The notes under the pieces were generated by a model, which ran no database searches, was not told where the DNA came from, and saw only the letters and a list, made by a program, of their open reading frames with translations. From JAWKWH01 sp965204295 (lineage in GTDB: Bacteria; Pseudomonadota; Alphaproteobacteria; Rhizobiales; Rhizobiaceae), in NCBI GenBank assembly GCA_965204295.1, contig OZ241973.1, forward strand, positions 3,286,001 through 3,350,000: a DNA stretch of 64,000 nt. The letters are read 5' to 3'. This document shows, in pieces, positions 54,937-63,400 of this stretch. The first letter of the stretch is position 1. Every line of letters starts with the position of its first letter. Both the position numbers and the translations under genes were made by a program.

Positions 54937-55680
54937 ATGACCAAAATCGTCACGGCGGCCATGATCGTCATCGGCGACGAGATCCTGTCGGGCCGGACCC
55001 GGGATCGGAATATCGGCCATCTCGCGGCGATGATGACCGCCGGCGCCATCGACCTGAAGGAAGTGCGTGTCGTCGCTGACGACGAGGACGATATCGCGGA
55101 AGCCGTCAATGCCTTGCGCGCGAAATACACCTACGTTTTCACCAGCGGAGGCATCGGTCCGACCCATGACGACATTACGGCGGATTCGGTCGCCAGGGCT
55201 TTCGGCGTTCCCTGCGGATATGACGACAAGGCCTATAAATTGCTGGGACGGCATTTTTCGGCGCGCGGCATCGAGTTCACGAAGGCGCGCAGGCGTATGG
55301 CCCGGATGCCGCGGGGAGCCGAGCACATAGACAATCCGGTTTCCCTGGCTCCCGGATTCCGGATCGGGAACGTTCATGTGATGGCGGGCGTCCCATCGAT
55401 ATTCCAGGCCATGCTCGACAATGTGATGCCGACGCTTGAAACCGGCACGAGGCTGATTTCGGAAAACGTACACTGCCCGGTGGGCGAGGGATCAATCGGC
55501 GATCGCCTTTCCGCGATCCAGCAGGCGCACCCGGAAACCATAATCGGTTCCTATCCCAAATACCGCGACGGAAAGTTCTGGACCGAACTGGTCATTCGCG
55601 CACGAACCCGCGAGGCGCTGGAACCAGCCCGGGCCGACGTGGAAAATCTCGTTGCCGAGATTGGCGACGCGGAGCCGTAG
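54937..55680 (+). CDS. CinA N-terminal-domain (MoaB/MoeA-like) protein
   Basis: 247 aa. AAMIVIGDEILSGRTRDRN and TSGGIGPTHDDITADSVARA are the molybdopterin-binding-like signature of competence/damage-inducible protein A, followed by MAGVPSIFQAML. The amidase half of full CinA is absent and encoded by the 2785 gene. The start at MTKIV is supported by GGAAGGAG upstream. Likely an ADP-ribose or nucleotide pyrophosphatase by family analogy. Confidence 0.88.
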   Translation: MTKIVTAAMIVIGDEILSGRTRDRNIGHLAAMMTAGAIDLKEVRVVADDEDDIAEAVNALRAKYTYVFTSGGIGPTHDDITADSVARAFGVPCGYDDKAYKLLGRHFSARGIEFTKARRRMARMPRGAEHIDNPVSLAPGFRIGNVHVMAGVPSIFQAMLDNVMPTLETGTRLISENVHCPVGEGSIGDRLSAIQQAHPETIIGSYPKYRDGKFWTELVIRARTREALEPARADVENLVAEIGDAEP

Positions 55681-55749
55681 GCGGATTCCGCGGCGGATGT
55701 AACAAACGTCGATTGCGTCGTCGCGTCGGCTCACCCCATGCGTGTTGCG

Positions 55750-56349
55750 TCAGGCGGCGGCGCGCCGGGGCATGTAGGAGGGCGGTTCGATGCCGAGCGC
55801 CTCGCGCAGGCCGGGCGGAACGAGCCGGTGCGCGCAGACGCGCGGCAGCGGCATTTCCGCGATCAGACGGTCGGCCCCCACAAGGTCGAGATAGTCGTCG
55901 TAATTGTCGAAACCGGACCGGCCGACATAATCGATAAAGCTCTCCGCCGGAACGCCGTTGGCGACGATGCATCGGTGCTCCTCAAGCTCCACATGCCAGT
56001 AGTTGAACCTCGCCGGCATCTCCTCAAGCGGCAGCAGGCGGATTGTGGTTCCGTTGACCAGCGTTCCGGCGTTGATCAGCATGTCGTCGAACAGCAGGGC
56101 GTGATCGCCGGTCACGGTCAGCGGCGCGTCGGGCAGGTTCGGGCCGAGGGCGCCGGTCTTGATGCGCACGGGGCTGCGGCCGACGCTTAAGTTGCGCGGG
56201 TTGACGATCGACTGCCGCGCCCGCCAGATCACCGGTACGGACCTGCCGTCATGGGTCAGCACCTTTTCGCCGGCCCGCAGCATCTCGATGGGTTTGTCGC
56301 CGTCCGGCGTGGCGATTCGCGTTCCGGTCGCAAAACAGTTGAGGACCAC
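55750..56349 (-). CDS. Hint-domain protein (Hint_2 type), possibly truncated
   Basis: 199 aa from a GTG. LNCFATGTRIATPDGDKPIE begins at the splicing-type Cys, followed by LRAGEKVLTHDGRSVPVIW, LTVTGDHALLFDDMLINAG and GVPAESFIDY, the Hedgehog/intein fold found at the ends of alphaproteobacterial exported proteins. Homologs usually carry sequence before the Cys; here the frame opens only ~35 codons further (after a TAG near 56430) through a low-complexity ATC/ACC tract. An upstream exported domain may have been lost. Confidence 0.7.
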   Translation of the reverse strand: MVLNCFATGTRIATPDGDKPIEMLRAGEKVLTHDGRSVPVIWRARQSIVNPRNLSVGRSPVRIKTGALGPNLPDAPLTVTGDHALLFDDMLINAGTLVNGTTIRLLPLEEMPARFNYWHVELEEHRCIVANGVPAESFIDYVGRSGFDNYDDYLDLVGADRLIAEMPLPRVCAHRLVPPGLREALGIEPPSYMPRRAAA

Positions 56350-56482
56350 GGCCCCGGTGGGTGCGTAAGTACGCGCTAAGATGTTCCCTTCGGTAATAAT
56401 GGTGATAATGATGATGGTGTGGTTCTAATGGGGACGGCGGATAGGAGATGTGTTTTAGATATTCACTTAACAAAATTTTTAA

Positions 56483-56515
56483 TACCCTCTTGATTGATTA
56501 TCAATCAAAAGGGTA
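56483..56515 (-). terminator. Intrinsic terminator of the AT-rich secreted-protein gene
   Basis: TACCCT-CTTGATTGA-TTA-TCAATCAAAAGGGTA: a long near-perfect stem about 13 bases beyond the stop at 56528, with an A/T-rich tail. It also faces the Hint gene. Confidence 0.7.
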
Positions 56516-56527
56516 AATGATTTTGTG

Positions 56528-57142
56528 TCAAGTTGCAAAGGTGGAATTTGAAATTAACGCCTTGCTATACTTTCTGTGTGCTTCCCAGAGAGCAGGAATT
56601 TTTCTTATAAACTTCCTTTTCCCCTTTGATGTGTTTCGAGGTGTCGCACACACTTGGTCCCACTTTCTTTGCAAGCGTTTGCTTGCTTTTTTGATAGACC
56701 GAGTTTCAGAATCATTTGCAAACATCAAGGCTATTACTCTTGCTGTTTGCAATTTATGTTGCTGTTGTGCGTTTTTGTTCGCACAATAAAAAGATTCTTG
56801 CATATGAACCCTTTCATTCAGGTTACTCGCCCTGTATGTGCTACTCACAAGTTTGTATCTTGCTCCTCTGCTATGTTGAGTAAGTCTCCCTTGCAGAGAG
56901 TTTGCTTCTTCTGGGTTTCGAGGTGTAATACTGCAGAGAGTTTCAAAGCCTCTTACAACCCTCTCCATCCTTTGCCTCAGTGAAGCCGTTTGGCTGAAAT
57001 TTCTCAGCCCATCAAGATACACATCAGTGCACCTGAAGAGCTTTGTAATCTGAAGCCTAGCTTCAGCTTTTGTTTGAGGTGCTGCATTTGCCATCTGACC
57101 CATTGCCAGAAAAACGCCGAGCATCATTACTATCGTTCTCAT
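56528..57142 (-). CDS. AT-rich secreted protein of unknown function
   Basis: 204 aa. Signal peptide MRTIVMMLGVFLAMGQMANA, then a basic helical protein (KAEARLQITKLFRCTDVYLD, RMERVVRGFETLCSIT, RSIKKASKRLQRKWDQVCAT) with four cysteines in two pairs. No known family. The DNA is much richer in A/T than its neighbours and flanked by its own promoter and terminator, a pattern of a horizontally acquired single-gene cassette. Confidence 0.7.
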   Translation of the reverse strand: MRTIVMMLGVFLAMGQMANAAPQTKAEARLQITKLFRCTDVYLDGLRNFSQTASLRQRMERVVRGFETLCSITPRNPEEANSLQGRLTQHSRGARYKLVSSTYRASNLNERVHMQESFYCANKNAQQQHKLQTARVIALMFANDSETRSIKKASKRLQRKWDQVCATPRNTSKGKRKFIRKIPALWEAHRKYSKALISNSTFAT

Positions 57143-57170
57143 TGGATCTCTCCATTATCGGGGTTGTTGG

Positions 57171-57255
57171 AAAAGGAACCATTCCTTTTTTCTGTGTACC
57201 GCTTATGGCAACGCACCGCTTGATGCAATCATATGGCCCCGCCCCGGACCGTCAA
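57171..57255 (-). promoter_or_regulatory. Promoter and 5' hairpin of the AT-rich secreted-protein gene
   Basis: Minus strand TTGACG (57250-57255), 16 bases, TATGAT (57228-57233). The untranslated leader carries the inverted repeat AAAAGGAA-tgg-TTCCTTTT (57171-57189), then GGAGAGATCCA before the ATG at 57142. Confidence 0.6.
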
Positions 57256-57308
57256 GGGCCTTTCCACAGCCGGACGTCACCGCTTCCCGAACAATGGCCG
57301 GCCACAAG

Positions 57309-57750
57309 TCACGTCCGAACGGTTTCCGGCCCTTCGCCACCGACATGCGTGGCGACGAATTCGATCGCCAGTCCGATCAGCGCGCCTTCCAGCACGAGCC
57401 AGAACGGCGAGGCGGCCGCGCCGCCGGTTCCGAACATGGCGACCGTCATCGACTGGAACCGGTCTTGGACAAACAGCGTGAGGACGAAATTCATCCATGC
57501 GCCGAGAAACGGGCCGCGCACCCACCAAGGGAAGCGGCATGTCGATCATCGGATGCAGGTTGAAAACACCGAACAGGCCGATAACGGCGCCGAGCGTCGT
57601 GTACCAGAACAGGATGCCCCAACGCAGCATCCAACCGGCCTCGGGCATGAAAAGCGGCAGGGTCATCATTCCGGCGAGGCCGATAGCGAATCCGGCAATT
57701 TTGCCGGTCCCGATCCGCAGGATCAGCGATGGTCTGGTCATGCGTGCCAC
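57309..57750 (-). pseudogene. Four-helix membrane protein, frameshifted
   Basis: From a GTG with AGGAG upstream: MTRPSLILRIGTGKIAGFAI, LAGMMTLPLF, AGWMLRWGILFWYTTLGAVI, FNLHPMIDMPLP. Removing one T from CCCTTGG continues WWVRGPFLGAWMNFVLTLFV, MTVAMFGTGGAAASPFWLVL, IEFVATHVGGEG to the stop at 57309. The total length of 442 bases is one more than a whole number of codons, as expected. A single-base insertion (or sequencing error) breaks an otherwise well-kept gene. Family not recognised. Confidence 0.65.
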
Positions 57751-57856
57751 GACAATGCTCCTTTGCGGGTTCCCTATTCCGTCAAGCGGATTGAGCGCAT
57801 CCGAATGCCCATGGGAATTACAAGCACAATCCGAAACCCCGGAAACCGCAGCCAAC

Positions 57857-58635
57857 TCAACCAGGTTCTGTTGACGATCGCCGTGCGGCAACGAGCATTG
57901 CGCGGAGGCGCCAGTTGGCTGCGTAGCTGGTATCGGTTTTGTCGTATCGGGTTGCCATACCTCTGAATTCCTTGATGTTTGCGAAGTAGTTTTCAATCAG
58001 GCGACGCCACTTGTACATGTGAGTATCGTAGTCTCGTAGCCCTTTCCGGTTTGATTTGGGTGGAATAGCCGCGGTTGCGCCGCGCTCATCAAGGTCTTGC
58101 AGGAGCCAATCGGCGTCGAAGGCCTTGTCGGCCAGCAACGCTCCGAAGGAGACATTGTGGATCAGGGGAGCACCCCCCTTCATGTCGTGCGCTTGCCCCG
58201 GCAGAAGCGGAAAGCGGAACAAGTTGCCGAGCGCATCGACCAGGGTAACGATTTTGGTCGTCAGCCCGCCGCGAGAGCGTCCAATGGCTTGATGCTGTGT
58301 CCCCCTTTTGCGCCCGAAGCCTTCTGATGGGCCTGGACAATCGTTTTGTCGATGAGAGCATATTCAAGGTCTGGCTCGCCGCTTATGGCGTTGAAAAGAC
58401 TCTCAAGCACACCGGCCTTTGCCCATCGACGAAATCGTTTGAAAACCGAATTCCAGTTGCCGAAATCCTGGGGCAGGTCACGCCAGGGAGACCCTGGTCG
58501 CACACGCCAAAGAACGGCCTCTACAAACCGACGGTTATCCCGACCGGTTGCTCCCGGGTCCCCGGCTTTACCGGGTAAGAGGGGCGCAATCTTCTCCCAA
58601 AGCTCATCCGAAACAACCAGGCGATCTTCGTTCAC
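57857..58635 (-). CDS. IS5-family (IS427-like) transposase made by frameshifting
   Basis: Two overlapping frames. OrfA (58635 to 58261) starts MNEDRLVVSDELWEKIAPLL and carries the first catalytic Asp in ALIDKTIVQAH. At GCAAAAGGGGG a -1 shift leads to RGTQHQAIGRSRGGLTTKIV, then LLADKAFDADWLLQD (second Asp) and WRRLIENYFANIKEFRGMAT (Glu), the DDE triad. The two-frame layout is normal for IS427-group elements and not a lesion. The OrfB stop lies at the element's edge, so flanking bases supply the end. Confidence 0.88.
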
Positions 58636-58708
58636 TCAAACCTCCATTTTGGAAGCTTGAATCACAGTTCAGAAACAATCAGAATCCCCAATGTCAAAAG
58701 ACCCTAGT
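57860..58708. mobile_element. IS5-family insertion sequence, about 850 bp
   Basis: Imperfect terminal inverted repeats: left ACCAGGTTCTGTTGAC (57860-57875) and, inverted at the right, ACTAGGGTCTTTTGAC (58693-58708), three mismatches in 16. Contains the transposase only. I could not find a convincing target duplication. To its right is the broken DUF3883 gene, to its left the frameshifted membrane-protein gene. Confidence 0.8.
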
Positions 58709-58741
58709 TCGCCGTTCGTCTAGGAGAATAAATTACCGACG

Positions 58742-60064
58742 ATGAGGCAACGGAGCGCATTACCGAGAGGCGAGATCTGCTGCTCTAGTTCTTCTCAGGA
58801 ATTCGCACGGAAGCCCGTCAGCGAATTTCTGACGCTCTCAATTCCATCCAGGTCTCGCGTACCAACCACATTCAGGTACGATCCGTATTCGACCTTGCTG
58901 ATCGCCCTATCCTGTCTCCCCCCTAAAAGCACTGAAGTTATTTTTGACAGTACTACCCACAAGCTTTCCCTCCATCTTGACCTTGGCGACGAGTACTGGA
59001 TACTTGGGTTACTCGCCATTTTCTCCACGTTGATACCGGGCGACGAAAACTTGGATGTCGGGCCTTATGCAATAAGCGGAAACTCCTTGTTACTTGCTCC
59101 GTCAGCGGATGAAGCGCGCAAGGAACTGCAGCAAGCTGGCCTCACTCCGCCATCCACAGACGAGCCGTCTGACTTCGAATTCGAAGAGACTGACCTCGTT
59201 GATATTTCCACGGGTGGCGCTCCTCCGGAAACGGAAAGCGAAGATGAACCGGCCGCTGAAGAAGAGGCTGGAGGAGATCAGGGTGAAACAAGCCCCTATC
59301 CTCGGAATGTTGACGGAGAAGGAAGCAAGACGAGAAAGACCGAAGCAAAACCACTCTCAGGTGACGAAAAAACAGGCGAGACCAAATACAGGTCCCCACA
59401 AGGCGCTGGCTCCGATTCCGAAGAACGCAGGTCGCAAGACGTACCGAATGGATGCGGTCTTATGTCGTTCCACAGTCCGCGGTGAGACTACCGATCAGTC
59501 TAGTGGCTCCAAGGGGCAACAAAAAAGAAATATGGCGATCGACGAAGCCGCCATGAATGTGGCAATGTAGTACGAATAGACCCGTCAATGCTCGGTAGAG
59601 CGAATGTCCCCTCTATATCCCGGATACGACATCATTTCCCAGTCCGGGGCCTCCGTAGAGGAGCGCCTTATCGAAGTCAAGGGGCTTGATGAGGAGTGGA
59701 CAGAGCGCGGAGTGAAGCTAACGCGCAGGCAGATTATGAACGCGGTAGAGGATGGCGACGAGTTCTGGCTTTACACGCGCTCAATCCCAAGAGCAGGAAA
59801 ATCCACGCCATCCGAAACCCATTCTTTAAAGCGGCGGAATTTTGGTTTGATCATGCTTGGAGAGAGGTCGCCGATGAAGAGTGTAGAGACCTTAAGTCGC
59901 GCTTCATCCCCGGTCGAAGGGTCAGAGTTGAGGATTGGGAAGAGGGAACGATCATAGAAGTTCATCATCGCGGAATTGATTCCAACATCACGATAGATTT
60001 CCAGATACATGGCAAAAAGAATCTCTCCTTAGACATGAGTCACATGGAGTTGGTCGAGGATTGA
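58742..60064 (+). pseudogene. 3' remnant of a large DUF3883 protein gene, multiply frameshifted
   Basis: Pieces in changing frames. A first part runs PYAISGNSLLLAPSADEARK through an acidic linker. It is followed by GETTDQSSGSKGQQKRNMAI then DEAAMNVAM-stop, then in the same sense MSPLYPGYDIISQSGASVEE, RLIEVKGLDEEWTERGVKLT, GDEFWLY (DUF3883), then in another frame LNPKSRKIHAIRNPFFKAAE, FWFDHAWREVADEE to ELVED. Stops and shifts fall near 59415, 59570 and 59770. Large DUF3883 proteins with a sacsin/HSP90-like ATPase are restriction-associated; the N-terminal bulk is gone, probably with the IS insertion at its left. Confidence 0.7.
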
Positions 60065-60069
60065 TTCCG

Positions 60070-60222
60070 ATGGCGACCGGCTGTCCCGATTGCGGCAATG
60101 ACGAAAGCTCTTTCAGATCAAGGGGAGAACCGACCTTCTATCGGGCGTGCAAAAAATCCCTGCCTCCAGATCCAGAGTATGGTGTTTTCCATTCTATGAT
60201 CTGGCGCCTATTCAGAGAATGA
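60070..60222 (+). CDS. Possible 50-codon ORF with a half zinc knuckle
   Basis: MATGCPDCGNDESSFRSRGE, then ACKKSLPP and a stop at 60222. CPDC resembles a zinc-ribbon, but the second half has only one Cys. It starts just after the DUF3883 remnant and may be part of its decay. Confidence 0.25.
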   Translation: MATGCPDCGNDESSFRSRGEPTFYRACKKSLPPDPEYGVFHSMIWRLFRE

Positions 60223-60320
60223 GGCGCGTGGCGGTGACGCTGACCTTCTGAATTTGCCACCCCAACCAAGGGGTTCTCGTAGTTGAGGTCAAGGGCGGCC
60301 GCAGCCTTTGTCTCGCCGAA

Positions 60321-60356
60321 AACGAAACAGGCCCGGGCACTACACGCCCGAACCTG
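60321..60356 (-). terminator. Intrinsic terminator after nrdJ
   Basis: Minus strand CAGGTTCGGGC-gtgtagt-GCCCGGGCCTG (11 pairs, two G-T) followed by TTTCGTTTT, 50 bases beyond the nrdJ stop. Confidence 0.75.
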
Positions 60357-60405
60357 CCGTCGAACTGGTCGGAGGTCGAAAGTTCCTCCCGGAAAAGGGG
60401 AGAGC

Positions 60406-63400
60406 CTAACTGCACCCGCTGGTGCTCCCGCAGGTATCGCACTTTTCGCAGGTGCCGTTGCGCACCATGGTGAAATTCTGGCACTCGGGGCAGGAGTTGC
60501 CCGTATAGCCCTGTATCACCGCTTTGGCGCGGCGGTCGGCCTCGATCGTTCTGGCCGCCTCGATTTCGGCGGCTTCCTCCTCCGCCGTCAGGATGCCGCC
60601 GCGCGCTTCCTCCGCCTCGATTTCGGCGGCGAATTCGCGCGCGCTTTCCTCATAATCGCGCTTGAACGCGGTCGCCTCCCCCCGCAGTTCCAGCACCGTC
60701 ATGGTGGCGGGAGACGTGTCGGCGATGGCGTGGACGGATGAATGGGAGGAAGACATCACCGTCCGGGATGATGCGCCACCGCCATCCGCGGGCGCTCCTC
60801 CCGCGGATCCCTTGGGGTCGTCGTTCTTGCCGGTCACGATCTTCAGCGCATGGCCGCGCGTCAGCCCCTTGGAGACCGGGCCGGACTTTCCTTCCGACAT
60901 GCCCTTGCCGAGCGAGGTGGAGGCGAAATCCGACTGGTCGACATGGGCCAGATCATGGCGTTCGAGATAGGAAATGCCGAGTTCGCGGAATACATAGTCG
61001 AGGATCGACGTCGCCGTCTTGATGGCGTCGTTACCCTGCACCATGCCGGCGGGTTCGAAGCGGGTAAACGTGAACGCGTCGACATATTCGTCGAGCGGCA
61101 CGCCATATTGCAGGCCAAGCGAAATCGAGATGGCGAAATTGTTCATCATCGCGCGGAAGGCCGCACCCTCCTTGTGCATGTCGATGAAGATTTCGCCGAG
61201 CCGGCCGTCGTCATATTCGCCGGTTCTAAGGAAGATCGTGTGCCCGCCCACCTTGGCCTTCTGAGTGTAGCCCTTGCGCCGCGTCGGCAGCTTCTCCTGT
61301 TCGCGCACGACTTTTTCGACCACGCGCTCGACGATTTTTTCCGCGACCGTGACGGCCGCGGCCGCCTTCGGCGCTTCGATCAGATTGTCGAGCGTCTCGT
61401 CGGCGTCGTCCTCTTCGTCCTCGATCAGTGAGGCGTTGAGCGGTTGCGACAGTTTCGAGCCGTCGCGGTAGAGCGCATTGGCTTTCAGCGCCTTCTTCCA
61501 TGAACGCAGATAGGCCGACTTGCAGTCGTCCACCGTCGCCTCGTTCGGCATGTTGATGGTCTTGGAGATAGCGCCCGAAATGAACGGCTGGGCGGCGGCC
61601 ATCATGTCGATATGGCTCTCGACGGAAAGACAGCGCCTGCCGATCTTGCCGCACGGATTGGCGCAATCGAACACCGGCAGATGCTCGTCCTTCAGGTGCG
61701 GTGCGCCTTCCAGAGTCATCGCCCCGCAGACATGGATGTTGGCCGCCTCGATCTCCTTTTTGGTAAAGCCGAGGTGAGCAAGCATATTGAACTCGAAATC
61801 GTTCAACCGTTCTTCGGCGATTTCGAGCGTTTCCTTGCAGAAATCCGCGCCGAGCGTCCATTGGTTGAAGGCGAACCTGATGTCGAAGGCGCTCTTGAGC
61901 GCTTCGTTCAGCGCCGCGATTTTCTCCTCGGTAAAGCCCTTGGCCTCAAGCGACGACGGATTGATCGCTGGCGCCTGGTTCAAAGTGCCGTGACCAACCG
62001 CATAGGCTTCGATCTCGCCGACCTCGGCTTCGGAATAACCGAGCGTGCGCAACGCGGACGGCACCGCGTGATTGATGATCTTGAAATAACCGCCGCCGGC
62101 CAGCTTCTTGAATTTGACCAGCGCGAAGTCGGGCTCAATGCCGGTGGTGTCGCAATCCATCACCAAGCCGATCGTTCCGGTCGGCGCGATCACGGTCGCC
62201 TGCGCATTGCGGTATCCGTTTTTTTCACCGAGATTTACGACTTTCTCCCAAAGAAAGCAGATGTGTTCCTTGATGTTATCTGCCCCGTCGAATTTCAATG
62301 GCTGAAATAGCGAGGCTTTTTCTAGAACTTCGAAGTCAAGAGGAACGGGAAAGGTTGACAAGCCTTCATAGAAATCGTCTTCGCTATTGTCTTTGATGCC
62401 ATGTGCGACTGCGGAGTGGTTGCGCATCACCCGCAGCATGTTCTCCGCATTGCGCTTGTAGTCGGGAAAGGGGCCTAGTTCTCCGGCCATCTCCGCCGAT
62501 GTGGCATAGGCCACGCCGGTCATGATCGCGGTCAGCGCGCCACAGATCGCGCGGCCCTCGGCCGAGTCATATGGCACGCCGATGGTCATCAACAACCCGC
62601 CGATATTGGCGTAACCGAGGCCGAGCGTACGGTAATCGTAGGAGAGTTTGGCGATCTCCTTCGACGGGAACTGCGCCATCAGCACGGAAATTTCCAGCAC
62701 GACGGTCCACAGCCGCACGGCATGTTCGTAGGCCGCCAGGTCGATTTTGGCCGCGTCGCGGTTCAAAAACCGCAGCAGGTTGAGCGATGCGAGGTTACAC
62801 GCCGTATCGTCGAGGAACATGTACTCCGAGCACGGATTGGAGGCGCGGATGGGACCCGCGGCCGGGCAGGTATGCCAATCGTTCATTGTCGTATTAAAGT
62901 GCAGGCCGGGGTCGGCCGACGCCCAGGCGGCGTGGCCAATCTTCTCCCACAGGTCGCGGGCTTGAACCGTTTTGGCAACCTTGCCGTCTATACGATTGAT
63001 GAGATTCCATTTTCCGTCATTCTCAACCGCACGCAGAAAACCATCCTTGAGGCTGACGGAATTGTTGGAGTTCTGGCCGGAAACGGTCAGATAGGCTTCC
63101 GAATCCCAATCCGTGTCATAGGTCTCGAATTCGATTTTCGCATAGCCCTGCCTGGCGAACTGAATCACTCGTTCGATATAGTTCTCCGGCACCGCATTCT
63201 TCTTCGCCACGCGAATTTCACGCTTCAGCGCCGTATTCAGCGACGGGTCGAAGCACTCATCATTGTCCGCATCGCAGTTGACGCAGGCCTTCATGACCGC
63301 GGTGAGATGCTTTTTGACGACTTTCGAGCCGGTGACGAGGGCGGCAACCTTTTGCTCTTCCTTCACCTTCCAGTCGATATAGTTCCCGATATCCGGATGA

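Noticed and set aside
58222..58261. IS5-family transposase called a broken gene
   Set aside because: The two frames overlap at an A/G-rich slippery site as in other IS427-group elements, and all DDE residues are present.
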